Positions 1-13,699 of a stretch of DNA of 64,000 nucleotides are shown here, in pieces. How positions within the stretch are numbered: position 1 is the stretch's first letter; each line of letters opens with the position of its first letter. Source of the DNA: Gymnogyps californianus (Eukaryota; Chordata; Aves; Accipitriformes; Cathartidae); NCBI RefSeq assembly GCF_018139145.2, contig NC_059473.1:62106707-62170706 (forward strand), written 5' to 3'. Made by a program: the position numbers and the translations under genes. The notes below the pieces were generated by a model that ran no database searches, was not told the DNA's origin, and saw only the letters and a list, made by a program, of their open reading frames with translations.

Positions 1-30
1 CAACAGTTTACCCACCACTGTCCCCTACCC

Positions 31-48
31 ACACACACACACACACAC
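31..48. repeat. (AC)9 microsatellite
   Basis: Nine perfect AC dinucleotide units, flanked by C-rich sequence on both sides. A simple repeat, likely length-polymorphic. Confidence 0.97.
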
Positions 49-3000
49 CCCTGCACTGTGATAATGTCATAATTAGCAATCGATCTTTTTATGTAACAAA
101 AATTGTCTTGCTGCTGCCTTTGATCCTTCCGAAAGTGTCCCTCCTCAGCTTCAGCTTCATAAACCATCTTCAAAACTGCAGCCTCCACTTCCCTGTAATT
201 TTCCTTTTGCAAAGGATTTGCAAAGATCTCCTCAGAGAAGGAAGTGCTAGCCTTATAGAAAATTAGAGGCAAATTTTAAGGGATGGTCTGCCCACATGAT
301 TGCTCAAAGGTCAAAATGATGTGCTTTTTCATATAATTACGGTTAAATAGTAACTGCTGGTTGGTGATAAATTAAGGCAGCGCATCTTAAGTTGACTTGG
401 CATGAGAAGAGGATATTAATCACCAAATAGCCATCATTTACCTTCAGTTAAAGCATAAATTGCAATTGTGGATACATCAAGCTGAATATAAGCTTATTCC
501 AAAAGCAATCTACAGGACAGATTCTCAGGCAGTGAGAGCTTCCAAAGTTTAACTAAATTCAGAGCTCCATCAAATAACACTAGCTGAGATCTGTATCCAA
601 AGGATGATCTGTGGAGTAGATCAAACAAAATTTCCCTTACTATCAGTAAGAATATTCACATTTTTTGTCCTGATGGAATAGCAAATCTGTCCTGAGTGCA
701 CAGGGCCATATTCTAATGCTTCTTCCAGGTGGAACTGTACAAGCAGCTTCGCTGCGGTCTGCAGAATAATTCCCTCACGATCATGCTCTAAGTGTAGGTG
801 GCTACCTGTACTTGTTGGGAACATCAAGTTAATTACAAGTTAGTGGTTCTCATTGCTAAGACCTCCTGCAAGAGAAAGTCAGATTATCTAAAAGGTAAGC
901 CTTCACTCAGATTGCATGAACAAACACAATACAGCCAGCAACTTCAAGGGTTCAGGTCTTCAAACGGAGGAACTACATTGCCTGACTGCTAGCCCAAGCT
1001 TGTGAAAACCAGAAAAGAACAACTGTGCCCTTGAATAATCTTCAAAATGCAATGCAAAATTCCATGTTTGGTGGAACTTTCTTGAAAAAGAGAGTAACAA
1101 TTAAGAATAAAAGAGGATAAAGGTTTTAGAAGCTTTCTAGTGAGGTATATTTGTTATTTCCTAGCTCATACTCATTCTTCTGGGGATGATTTCAGACAGC
1201 ATAGTGCCTGTGAAAGCAAGAAATCCCACTTTTCAATTTTTGCTGTCATTTTCTTATAAGATTCTGGTCAGAAAATGAGACTAACATTTTACAAAAATGC
1301 TTGCAACATTTTTGTCACTGTCTCAAAATGGATAAAAATGTGTCAGAAAGTTTGACAAACATCAAGAATGTGCCTCTATGCTGTCAAGAGCATCCCCCTT
1401 CTTGATGAGCCAAGACATGTACTACTCCCACATTCACACTTCTGCCTAAAGCTCTGTAACTTTTTCCTGCGAGGAGTCCTAAACCTTGAGCTGGGAGATT
1501 TTCCCTCTGTTTGCATTAGGTAGAACACAGCCTTTTGCCACGTTAACAGAAATGCTACTTATCTTGGAAACAGGATGACCATCTGAGCACTGCATCATCT
1601 GAGTACTTTTAGATGTTCAGCAGCTGAAGTGTCCTATTGTGGATCATTCCCTTGCAGAACAAATGTTGCTGTCTGAGACTGTTCCAAACATTTGTTTGGC
1701 ACACGAGCATTCCCTCTCCTTTTGAAGCAGTATTAAAAGCACTGTCAGCTCATTAATGGATTTTTTTTTTTAACTTTTCTTTTGGCAGAAATGAAACTAT
1801 CACTGAAGGAAGTATCTTGTAAACACTGAAACAACCACAACAGCATTCCATGCGTACACACTGGAAAACAAAAACAAAATAAAAGCAGCCTTTTGCAATG
1901 AAACGTGTCTTTCCTGAATCAGCAAAGACTCCCATGACCTTGCAGCCATTCTTTGGAATAGCCACTGAGAGCTGCATGAATCAAATAACAAAATAAAAGC
2001 ACTATAGTTCAAAGGACAAACCTTCCAGGGTTAGAGGAGAGCCACTGCTCTGAAAACACCAAGCACTGAAATCTTACCCATAGATTGACTTGTGTACAAA
2101 TGTCACCATGCCTACGTCAAAGGCCGGGTTTCCCAGAGGACTCAGCTTCCCTTAGAGAAATTCAGTAAAAATCAGAGTTTTAAAGACCTCAGCAAGCCAC
2201 ATTTTCAGAATAGCTTATTCCAGAGGGCTAGCATTGATATTTAGATGAGACCTAGGTACCACAAAAAGTTTATACATAAAAAAGTCCTCCTGATAGATAG
2301 CATGGTGAGCATTCTATGTAGAAATGTAGGAATGTGTTTGTTACCCTTACTCTCCCTCCTCCTTTTCTTTTCCCCATATTTTTTTTTTTTTAATTTGAGA
2401 AACTAAAGGCATTTTAATTCAGCTTGATACACTCTAGGTACGAAAGGAAATAAGTTTTATCTGAACTCTGTAGCCTTTACATAGGCACCCTCTGTAAATA
2501 ATTCTGTATCTTTCCTTCCATTACTGGTTATCTCTGATTTTTTTTTTTCCTAGGTATTTTTGATGAAAGATGTGTTATGAAAATCCAAGTGTTTTTCCAG
2601 AACATGGCTGATTTGGATGAAATATTAAAGAATTGGAAAAAAAACCCAAAAAACAGAAAAACACACCACCAGGAAAAGGCCTTTCTCGAACTTGTTCCAC
2701 TTTAAAGTGCCTGTTCTTCACAAGACAAAGCAGAGGCAGTGGAAAGTTGAAGTTGGTCCTGCCTTCAAAAGATCAATATGACTTGCTACATTTTATCTGT
2801 GTCTTTTGGGTATGGCTAAAAACCAAATTACCCTATTTAGACGACATTTACACGTATGTACAAGAATAGGGGAACAGGACATGTTTATCAAACTTAATCT
2901 CTGTGCTTTGGAAAACAATTTGTTAAGATTAGTGTCTTGCTAATTCCAGAAAACTCCAAATCATTTGTTAGATCCATGCAAAATCAAACATTTGACTGCA

Positions 3001-3150
3001 AAAGCATGCAACTTGAACAAAGTATATTTTGTGTTCTTTTGATTCACTGTCTAGGGTTGGTTTACACTTCCAGGCTTGTAAGAAAGGCTAGATAAAAATT
3101 CTTTTAATAAGAAATTAGATGCTTGTTTAAAAGTGACAATAGCTTGGGGA
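49..3150. other. Unique noncoding sequence
   Basis: AT-rich single-copy-looking DNA. Open frames are short (78 codons or less) and resemble no protein family. T-runs occur near 1760, 2380 and 2540 and an A/C-rich patch near 2638-2670. I recognise no transposon, RNA gene or CpG island. Confidence 0.6.
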
Positions 3151-3154
3151 GATT

Positions 3155-3206
3155 AGGTAGGTAGGTAAATACATAGACACGTAGATAGATACATAGATAC
3201 AGAGAG
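3155..3206. repeat. Imperfect GTAG/GATA-type tetranucleotide repeat
   Basis: Runs of TAGG units followed by interrupted GATA/CATA units, ending in GAGAGG. The interruptions mark an old, partly decayed microsatellite. Confidence 0.85.
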
Positions 3207-6200
3207 GTGCTGGGACTTGGAATGAAATTCCCTGAAATGCCCTAGCCTCAGGTGCTCTCAGTCTCATGACAGATTTGTGATATGGACTTTGTCATCAGTC
3301 AAGAAGAAAACTGGATCTAGAACTGCCGTGTAATGTATGGGACAGTTTCTCCTAAGGTGCAAGGTTTATGTAAGATAACCATCTGTCTCATTCATGCTTA
3401 TACAGTTTGGGCAACATAACTGTGGTCCTCTTCCTCTCTCATAGCTGTCAAAATCCACTGAGCAGTCAATGATTCAGACACCCTAAGCAATTACCTAGAG
3501 CAGACCAAATTCTATGCATCTTACTTACCAAAAATCACAGGAAAGCTGGAGCTTGTTCTGATATACTTGCAAGAGGGCCTGCAACAACAAATGAGCTTGC
3601 AATGTATTTGCAAGAACTTAAATCACTGAAAGGAACAGGTGTGAAAAGGAAAAAAGCACCAGATCATGGCATCAGTATTTTAAGTACTTTGGCTTAAAAC
3701 ATGATCTATAATATAGAGGATTGCATAGAACATCTAGAAAAAAGCCTAGATGATCATTCCTGGTTTCACATGCCCATTCTGCAAAGCTTAGCCTCTCTTT
3801 TTGGACCATACTTCCTTGTGACTTCAATATTGTATAAGGATATGCATTAACTCCTGGTGTAATTAGTCCACAAACAGGCAAAAGGGAATACGTCCCCTCC
3901 CTTGTATATTTAATGCACCCATTTAGCCATTCAGTTGCCCAAATCTTGTATAGGTGCTTGAAGGCAGTGTTAAAGTTTTCAATTTTACATTGGGAATTGG
4001 GCAGGCAATATACACCCCAATACATGCATAAAATATTCTTTGGAAAAAGCATGACATCCCTGATGTAGGTCAATTATTAATGAGCTTGGCTCTGAATTAG
4101 TGTGTTTCAGTTGCAGAACAGTGGTACAGTTTAGAATATCCTAGAGCACTTGAGTAACTAGCCCCATTTCCAGCAGAACAGGGAAACCATCCGTCACAGC
4201 CCACATTAATTCCCAGACCTTAACATGACAAGAAAAAGATTGTGTTTAGTGAAGCCTTTCAACTAAGGGAAGGGACAAAACTCCATGACGTTACAAAAGC
4301 CTTACGAGGTTGAGTCTCACAGCAGACCTCGACTTAGGTCTGAACAACCAATGATACCTCTGTTCTCGCTACTTTCCCAAGATCTCTGCTGTCCCACAGT
4401 GTGATACCTGTCAATGTTTTTGCCAGTCTCAGCAGGTTTCATTCTCCCAGTTCTGAAGGAAGGAGTTTAGGATGTAAATTTGTTCAAGGTTGCTGCATTT
4501 CACAGTATCGCTGTGTCTCTCTGATCTAATGTACCTAGAAATTTATAACATATCCACTGCTGTATTCATCTGAGTACTTTTCTGTTGTACTGGAAAAGGG
4601 TTCATTTCCACAGAAACTAGCTTTGGAAGGGAATTTCCCAGAATTTTACTGGGGAAGGAAACCTAGAATGTGTTTTTCTGTAATTTAAAAAGTGGATTCA
4701 AAGAACTGACACTAGCTAATCTAGTGAACATTACAACCACTGACTCGTCCCTCCTTCCTTCAGAATGACTTCCTAAAACACTATTATCAGTACAGGTTAT
4801 GTCCAGATACAGAGCCTAAGTTTTTCCATTTGAAACACTATTAGAAATAACCATCTCATGACATTGGAAAATATGTTTTCCCTGAAGAAAAGACGATAGA
4901 AATTTCACGAAGTCAAAAGAGAACTAAATGTTCCTCTCAACTTCACCTACATTTTCTTTGTACCTTAGGAGATTTGGTTTTAGCAAACATGGTACTTGAG
5001 TCTGAAAAAGGGGCAGTTTGAGCCACTGGAAAATGAGTAACAGAATAAAAAAGCATCTCTCATTTGAGTCTGAAATGGTACATGCCAAATTGTAATGGAA
5101 GAGGGATAGGAACAGACCTATCCAGCTTTGTTTTCACACAATTTAGTTGATTTGCACTTTTCTTGGATAGCTTATATAAATAAATACGCAGTGACTGACA
5201 CACAAGAAGGTTGTATGGTCACATGTCAGCAACTTTTGAGGCTGATGAAGGTCTCACATATCACTTGGATATCATCATAGATCTGGTAAAAGGAGCAAGG
5301 AAATATCCATATTCATCTGTTCCTTTCCTTTCCTTTTCCAGGCCAAATACAATGAATCATCCCCATCCCTTTCTCTATCAACCTTTCCTCTGTCACTGTC
5401 TTGAAAGGACAGTGGGAGAACTGCAGCAGAAGAGACATTGTAGTCAGCCGCATCCTCACACAGGTAACTTGGGAGAACTGCTGACATCCCCCAGATTGAC
5501 AGCTGCCTACACAGGGCATTACGTCACTGTACCACGCGCTTACTAACCAGGTGCTGTCAGGAGCAAGAAGCTAATAGAAAGAAAGGTATAAATCATGTTT
5601 ACAAACCACATGTGCAATGTCTTTCAGTCCGTTTGTGGTCTTCCAGTAGCTCCATTTAGTATTCTGTACATCTGCTTGGGGTTTTGTTTTTTTTTCCATA
5701 GCGTTTCCTATCATATCAGCTACAGAATTGCCTACATGGAGGTATCCATAAATTACACTGCAGCCTAGGAGTTTCTAGTGTGTGAACAAAAGGCACAAAT
5801 GCAAATGCAAGATGTTTAATTCACTGTTTATGTGTGATGTTACCCAGGTGCCAGTGACATCCTTCTGACCAGCGCAGAGGCACAAGGGACCAACCCAACA
5901 TACATTTTTAATGTGATCAGCTGTGACAGCACATACACAGAGCAGACCTTGCGGCCTTAAAGCCATCCTTTTGGAACACTTCTAGGGGCCCAGAAGAAAT
6001 GGTTTAATTAATCTTATTTTTTTCAGGATTGCGTTTTTTTTTTTTTAATATAAATTATGTACACTGAAAACCTGCCAATTATAGCAAATTAAGGGACTTG
6101 GCAAGTGCATCCCTTTGAGACAGATGGTAAATAACATTCAGATTCTGAGTTGAAATAGGGCTAGCGATTAACTGGTACAGGATAGAAAAGCAGTCCAAAT

Positions 6201-6240
6201 AAATGAAATAAAAGGGTTTGATATGAATGCAAGTACTGTA
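3207..6240. other. Unique noncoding sequence
   Basis: No recognisable gene or repeat. A minus-strand frame of 133 codons at 3672-4073 has no recognisable domain and is within chance expectation. Short pyrimidine tracts occur near 4747 and 5320 and T-runs near 5685 and 6035. Confidence 0.6.
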
Positions 6241-7300
6241 GGTTGCTTTTTTTGTGTGTGTGATAATGATGGCACCAAAAATATTGATGATTCATAATTA
6301 ATATGCTGCACCCTCTGAGTGGCAGCAGGATTCTAGATCTTTAGCACTATTTTAAAAACCAGTGCCAGTTGTTTATTTTGCTTTCGTGAGACTGCAAACA
6401 ACTGTCATTTCAATCTCTCTGGAGGATCTGCCAGTTAAAAAGACAAGAGTGCAGCCTCACAACTAAGAGAAAGTGCCCCTACAAGTAGGAGAGGACCACA
6501 GGCAAAATTCAGAGGAAACGGGGCCTCCTGAGATGCAGGCTATATAATGCAAGAGTGGAAGTACCTGAGGAGAGTGCATTTGTTTCCAGCTTGAGCTGCA
6601 AATGAAACAGGAGTGACGACCTCAACCTTGTCCCCTGCTGACCATTTCTCCATTTCAAAAATTCACTGTGCCTACTGTTCAGAATAAACCTGCAGTCCCT
6701 GGCACAGCAGAGGTGGTGCTGATCAGAAATGCGCTGGCAGAGCTGCAAGAGGGTAGAAAGATCTCACAGCACCTGCGTGCGCTCTGTCTGGGAACAATGA
6801 TTATTGCTAACCTGTCAATCTCAGCAGCGCTAAAATACACCAAATCTAATTTGGCTTAAAAATGCAAAAGCACAGAGAGATCTTTTTAAGAATCCAGCCA
6901 GAGATAAAAAAGATGACAAAGTCAAGAGCGTGTTAGTCATTTAATTTGTACTCTGCTTAGGATACTGAATTCAGGAAATGACTCAATCATGCACACAATT
7001 ACAGCTATTTTCAGACCATAAATGATGCAGTACGCCAATACTGATGCAAAAACATACCACAATTAGTTCCTGCAAATGCTCTTGCAATAAGGCATCATTT
7101 CCAAGGGAGCCTTCAACCTAATTATGGCAACAGAGTATGCCTCAGGGCACACCTCTCTATATGATTTCATTATTCTTGTAGGGTGACCTGACAATGATGT
7201 CACCAGAGTGCTACTTCACCTTGCATGCTCCCAAGCACATGATAAGAAGGTTAATTGCTTTGATATATGTTTAAAGGGTCCATTTTGCTTTAGATGTTAG
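6241..7300. promoter_or_regulatory. Candidate conserved noncoding block
   Basis: The block is dense in homeodomain-type cores (TAAT, ATTA, CAATTA), with a GATGATTCATAATTAATATG stretch near 6286 and AP-1-like TGACTCA near 6979. It lacks simple repeats over about 1 kb. This texture is common in conserved vertebrate enhancers, but conservation cannot be seen from one sequence, so the call rests on composition only. It could equally be ordinary AT-rich DNA. Confidence 0.22.
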
Positions 7301-8685
7301 AAGCACACAGAGCAGTCCAGTTACCAGTCTTTTTAAAGTAATATTTGTATCCAGGAAGAATTAACATGGAATAATGTTTACATGTGACTGAGAAATTGAA
7401 GACAGGCAGTAGCTGATGGAATCTCTTCTAAGAATTGTATTATATATTCAAGAAAATTTGACATGTCAGTCAGTGACTTTTCTCGCAAACAAGAGGCCAG
7501 AGCTTTAAAGAAAACATACAAACAATAAAACTACAAGAAAAATCTCTGTTCACTTGTTCAGATTTATGAAAAATCAAGATCCAGAAAAATTCAGAGTAAA
7601 GTTTAAGATTAACATCTGGGCTCCAAGGAAGTGCCAGAGGTCCTGCTAGGTGCATTAGGACTAGGATGACAGGAAGAATCTTCACCTTTATCTCAGCTGC
7701 CATGCTGAAATTATGTGTAACCCACTGCTAATAAAAGGGATCACTCACTCTCCATAAATCCCTCCAATACCCACTCAAATGCAGTAAGCTAGAGCAATAG
7801 GAGCCAGATCTTCAAATGAGGGACTCCAGTTTTCCCTTGAGTATGATTTCATTCATAGCCTCGAATACTTTTTCCTTCTCAGTCTTAAATCCAGGCTACA
7901 GTATGTCAGTGATATAAGATTTTCCTTATGCTGGAAAATAAATTGCAGCTCAGGCAGATAATATCATTGTATAGCAATATCAGAGTGACAGATATTTTTC
8001 ATGCATTTACAAAAATTCTGAAAGTTTACATTGTATTGTTTAGACTTTCTTCTATTTTAAAAGTTCTGTATTTCCAAAATTTTGATTAAAAGTATGCACT
8101 CAAGGTCTTTCCAATTACAAAAGCTATCTTGCTAGCCAAGACTACTTCACAGAAACTAGAGAGCACTGACTCAACTAAGAATTACAACATTTGAGTCAGA
8201 TTTGTGAATATTGCCATGAAATTTCAAGAAAAACATGGAAACCTCAAGTTTCGCCGATACTTCTCAATTACATGAAAAACTTGGTAATTGTAAATTTTTG
8301 TTTCTGACATGCCATTATATCAACACATCTTATATGTTCAGCCTAGGTTTACTTAGTTCTTTCCACATATGATAAAAGGAAAGGCCTAAATCTTTGGGCA
8401 ATGTGAACAAGTCTATCCTGCAGAAATTCCCAGTCTCCAATATGCAACATTAGTGCCCTTCAAATTCTACTCTGTTTTAACCCATTTGATCAAAGGATGT
8501 TTAAGGGAAAAGTAGGCTCTGCAATGTAGTTCACAGAGATCAGTGAAATGAGGAAAGCTAAAGATAATCTGAACAATAATAATATTACTAAAATTTCCAC
8601 ATTTAGGGCAACATTAAGATAATTCTAAATATTGTATAGTCTTTCCTTTATACACGGGTAAGATCTTTGAGAAATCTTGTTAGCT

Positions 8686-8734
8686 GGGTTTGTTGGGTTT
8701 TTGGGTTTTTTTTGATTGGTTGGGATTTTTTTCT
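8686..8734. repeat. T/G-rich low-complexity tract
   Basis: Alternating GGG and T-runs (GGGTTT units, then TTGGTTGGGA). The complementary strand is an A-run/CCC pattern of the kind common in bird genomes. Confidence 0.7.
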
Positions 8735-9130
8735 TGTTAAAGGAAAATATTTTATAAGATCAAGAAAATAACACATGGGACCATTAAAGGCAGGGGGGAG
8801 GGGGAGGGTGTTCTTCCAAGGGAGAGAACAAGATCATATTTGCTGGTTAAAGGCCAGAACAGGAATTCTGGAATCATAAGAACAGCTTTGTTTATGCTGT
8901 TGTGTTTGGGGTGTTTATATATATATCTGGTTGTTTGGCCAAGAACTGGACAAACACTGCGAAGCAACAGTTCACAAACTTTTTTTTAGTTCTGAACACT
9001 TGTTTATTTTAACTATGGTCATGCGCCTTTTCCATTATTTTACAGGAACATGAATTTTTTTTTGCATGTATATAACTGCCTGGAGAATGGCTGTTCTCCA
9101 CGTGAATGCCAGTGTTCTCATATGAACAAA

Positions 9131-9171
9131 AGGCTAAAAGGTATGGCTTTTCTAGGCTAAAAGGTATGGCT
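9131..9171. repeat. 23-bp tandem duplication
   Basis: The 18-base string AGGCTAAAAGGTATGGCT occurs at 9131-9148 and again at 9154-9171, a 23-bp period with a TTTCT linker. The copies are identical over the 18 bases, so the duplication is young or length-variable. Confidence 0.9.
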
Positions 9172-11178
9172 ATCCAACAAAAGGCAGCAAGTATATTGCA
9201 CAACTTAAGCAATCAGTTGCAAATTAGAGAGAGAGAAGTAAATTAGGTAGAACATATTTGTATTAATTGCATGGTAAACATTTTTTATTAAAACTTGTGT
9301 TATTAGACATCTGACGATGACTAAGGATATTTTCTGAATTCCAGGAAGGGCAAAACTCAGCGATTTAATCTTCTCAATACATTCTTGGTCCAGTTCTAAT
9401 TAATATTTAAACACATACAAGCTGGAAAAGATAATGTTGCTAAACCTGTGTTTTACTAGCTTTTTAGTTTGATTATTTGAGTCATGACAGTGCTACCCCC
9501 ATATAAGAGTTTCACGGCATTTGCTTCTCTCCTTGCTCACCACATAAAGATGGTCACTGCCCTGAATAACTGGTAGTTCAACAGGAAGATAAAGGAAAAC
9601 AGCTGGCTTCAAAAAGCAGATGGGTGGATCACATGGTAATAGTGAGAGCATAATTAACACAAGCATCATCAGTCACAGCACACCAGCTGCCAGCAAACCT
9701 GCACACACCGCTTTTGTGTTGTTTTGGCTTCTTCTTCAGAAAAAAACCTCTTTCAACAAAGTTGAGATTCTCAAGAAGGCTTTTTCTGCTTAACTCGGGA
9801 CTCTTGCCGAGTACCTCTCCAGCTGTGTGAACCCTGGCCCTGCCACAGCATTATGTAAACTATTGATGAGCTCTCCGAAAAGATACAAATCTCAGCCAGG
9901 TCTGATGATTCCCCTGAGCTGTGAGAATTAGATTAAAGCAGGAAGCCAAACACACCAAAGGGGAAAAAATATGAGACTGTGATTCCTCTGAGAGAATAAT
10001 GGAAGGAACTGTATCACAGCAGTGCAGAAAACAATTTCACAAGGCGTAAATGAATGAAGAAAAGAAATCCTATAGCACTCCTTTTGTGCTTGGACATATG
10101 TGTTGCCTCTTGACCCAAATTTTAAGTGGTTCCCTTAAAAGTAATTTAAGAGTTTCATTAAGGATCTAGATGGTCCTTTTACGAACATTGTCATCTAAAG
10201 GTCAGGGACCTGGGAATGTTTCTCATATGCATAAGTCCAGGCGAGTTCTCCAGTCATATCTTGATCCCTGCTGGAATGAGACCTAATTATGCTGTATTCT
10301 GCTTCTCCACTGTATCACTGCTGTCCTTGAGAATGAAACCTGAGTATAGTGGCCTTAAGAGCCTAACATGGTACAGTCCTGGCCACACGCCTGGATGATG
10401 AGAGGAACAGGACCCAACAGGACGCATTGCGGCACACGCTTACCACACAATTCCCCCATATCCATAAGGTTCCCTGTGATATATGGACTGGACTTCCACC
10501 AGGAAGAACAGATGATAACAATCTATTTTGATGCAACGTATAAGCACATTGGTTTCTTACTATTGCATTATTTCCCCGCCTCCCTTTCTGTCTTACACAG
10601 CTGCGTGTGTGTGTATATGTTGTACGATCTACTGTAGATAGATCAAAAAGTACTATGGTAGTACCAAGCCAATACTCATGGAGTATGACATAATGTGATT
10701 GAACCAATTCCACTCTACTGAAGAACGAACCATAACCATTGATGAGAATAATAAACTAATTCAAAGCTTCTCAGATCTTTAAAAAAATTATTTTCTTCTG
10801 CTCTCTGTTTTCACACATTTATTTCTTATCTTCCTGATTTAGCAGAGGGTTTTAAAGAGATGTGTCAAAATATCATAAGATAGGCTATTTTGGTATCAGT
10901 CAAAGTGAAAATGAGAACTTTCAGTTGCTTTTAATGCACTATAATTAACACTCACATGTTTTTGAAGTTCACTTCTCGCTTATCTAACAAACAGAACAAC
11001 TGTGAAATAAATACTAATAAAATACTACTGAAACTAAAAATTGATTGAGAGTTTTTCCATAACTTGTTTCCCTATTAAAAACTGATTGGCTAAAGCCAAA
11101 GTTGTTCCCAGGAACAGGTCAGGTTTTGTACGTTTTTTATGTGGTAAAAATGTTGAAAGTATTCTGAAGATGTCAACA

Positions 11179-11212
11179 TTTTTTTTTGCAATAGCCACAA
11201 AAAAAAAACCCC
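11179..11212. repeat. Short T9 / A10C4 low-complexity pair
   Basis: Nine T, eleven mixed bases, then ten A followed by CCCC. A similar A-run into C-run occurs at 56.1 kb. Confidence 0.75.
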
Positions 11213-11854
11213 AAAATTCTTCAGTTACAATCTACTTCTTACTTTGGAATACTTGATTTTTATTTGTAAAAGTGATCAAAAATTAAACACTTCATGATCA
11301 GCTAAATGACATGTTTCAATTTTTTTAATGTTTTACTAGAACAAGACAATTGTTTCCTTCTTAGCTTTAACTGAAATTTTCCAGTACTGGTAGAAGGCTG
11401 TTGATAGCCATTGCTAAAGGTATGTTACTTAAGTAAAGAAAAAGAAATAGATGATGAATTTAAAAACCCAATGAGCAAGGATATATTCCAGAACAAAAAG
11501 AAATTTTCACTTACTGGGTTAATTTTCACTAGGAAGTGACCTAGCGTATTCACTTCATTTGTGTTATAAATGATTTAAGCCATGAGATTTTGAGAGCTAA
11601 GCAAAATTATACTCTAAAAAATTTAAAATGAGGTGCCTAACATTTCTGAAAAGCAGGTTTTCAATTGCTAGTATACAAGGAACAGAATAATTTCTAAATT
11701 AATGCCCAAAAGCATGTGACACTGTGTTCTTGATTAATATATTCTTTGTACTCTTAGAGGGGATATTCTGACTGAAGATGTTGATACAGTTAATCAGTAA
11801 TTAGTCACTAATCCGTGCTTTTATGATTCAACACTTGAATGAATCAACACTCAG

Positions 11855-11985
11855 GCAAGAACTATTACTCATTTTTTCTAATAGACGTAGTGAAATATAA
11901 AGAATTAAGTGACGTGATCATGGTCACACATAGAATCAGCAATAAAGGCAGTCCATCTTGAACAAGCAGTGGGTCAAATATGCCA
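11855..11985 (-). repeat. MIR-like SINE relic
   Basis: The strings AATTAAGTGACGTGATCATG and GTCACACATAGAATCAGC (11904-11942) match, from recalled consensus, the reverse complement of the MIR core (a 'gaggttaagtgacttgcccaaggtcacacag' type segment). Upstream CTATTACTCATTTTTTCTAA fits the neighbouring 'attattcccattttacag' part. Diverged and truncated. The orientation places the element's 5' end to the right. Confidence 0.6.
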
Positions 11986-13699
11986 AATAGTTGTACACTC
12001 CAGCAAAAGAAATCAATCATAACCGCTCAGAAGCTTTGAAACCGTATATCCAGTCTTAGCTTAAACATAAATGCCAGTTCTCTGGCTATACTTTAAATCA
12101 GGTTTTGTTCACTATTTCTCTCTACCAAAGAATTTCAGGGAACGTCTGAACAATCAGCCACAAGGAACAAACTTTTATTGAAGGAAAAAGAAAAAAAATT
12201 TCCTTTTGGGGTACTTTCCTATTTCCTCTTCCCCCATCCAGCTGATTGCAAACACAGCAGAAATATTCTTGGCTTTAAAGTAAATAGGCATTTACTTTTT
12301 CATGCATGTTCATTTACAATGTCCAATTTCATCTCCTGGTATTATACAGACACATTTGGGTGATACTTTCTATTGTCCCTTTTGTAGATGAAATTCAGTC
12401 TGCATACTTTATGCTTGCTTTCAGAAATATTTGGGTTTTGTTACTCTTGAGCTGACTGAAAGACTACTTCTTGTTACAAATTATATAGCTTCTTTTCAGA
12501 AATACCTCTATCTATCACAAAGAAAAGATCTTTCTGGGCCACAAGAACCACCAGACTATGTAGGACAAGTTTAATGGTATGTTAGCTGCACTGTGTAGTT
12601 TTCTACATCACCATACAGAAGCATCATGCTATACAATTCAGGTTGTGACAAATATCTTAAGTTAAAAGACCTCACAGTTTTTGCACAGACTATGCCCTTT
12701 GGAAAAGCATACTCTGTTGCATCCTTTGGGAAATATAAGACAGTACTAGAACATTAGTTTTCTTCCATTAATGTGGCTAATACTGTAACTGTATGAAGTC
12801 ATGCTTAGAATCAATTTTGGGGCAAACAATGTAGGCAGCTATCTGAATTCCTGGCTAAGGAGGAAAGACTTCTAGCCTAAGTTAAGAAGCATTAAAAGCC
12901 TTACACTGTTGAGTAAAAGGAAACAAGAGTCTGCAATACGGCCTTTTCCAGGTATCCCATCTTAATTTTAATGCTTATTGTACTTATGACTAGCATGTCA
13001 CTGGCAAACACAGAAATGTTTGTTTCTTCATTACAGAACATGTGCATATCACACATCTTCTGTAATATCATGTTATAAAAAGGCTTGCATTGAGTTCACT
13101 TGAAATATTTCACCTTTATTCAAATTGATTATATTAGGAATACTGGTTATATAGTGGCTTGTCGGCATTGTGTAATTTCAAAGGACTGGGTGCAAATCTT
13201 TCAAGAGGGAATAAGTATGTTCTTTCCCTGGATTTCTTTTTAGTTCTCCATACTCTATGCAGTACAGTCCATTGTAACAACCACAAATTGCAACATTTTT
13301 AATGAGACATAATGATAAACTCTATTTCTGGTATAGCAGTGGAAATAGAGAAATTTGTCAAAGTAAGAAAACTGCAACCTCCTTTTCACCACAGGCAGAC
13401 TTTAAAAAAGCACTCCTAAGGCTTTGTAGATATTGCATAGTTAAAAACAAATTATTCTAGATGCTGATACTCGGTACTGCCCAAAAAGTTAGCCCAATAC
13501 TCATATATGGACCCTGATACTCCAGAGGCATAGTTGGCTGTTGTTTCAATGATGGTATTAAATAATAGCAAAGAAAACATCATTCTAGCCCTGACTGGGA
13601 TCTAAAAACACTAAGCAATCCGCAGGGCTGTATGAACTTGCATTTAGCAATGTTTTCAGTAACATATTCTGAAAATAAGAGCAGTATATTCTAAGGGGG
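11986..13699. other. Unique noncoding sequence
   Basis: AT-rich, no gene or repeat recognised. Frames are 61 codons or shorter. Confidence 0.6.

Larger units (their letters stand above)
7301..11854. other. Unique noncoding sequence with small simple repeats
   Basis: No gene or transposon recognised. Includes a T/G-rich tract at 8686, a purine-rich G-run at 8792-8808, a short TA-run near 8917 and a small tandem duplication at 9131. The overlapping open frames at 10.36-10.71 kb on both strands (up to 116 codons) have no recognisable domain. Confidence 0.6.

Noticed and set aside
3672..4073. 133-codon minus-strand frame
   Set aside because: No family resemblance and composition typical of random translation.
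8792..8808. Possible G-quadruplex in the G-rich run
   Set aside because: Only three separate G-runs of three or more; a fourth would require splitting one run.
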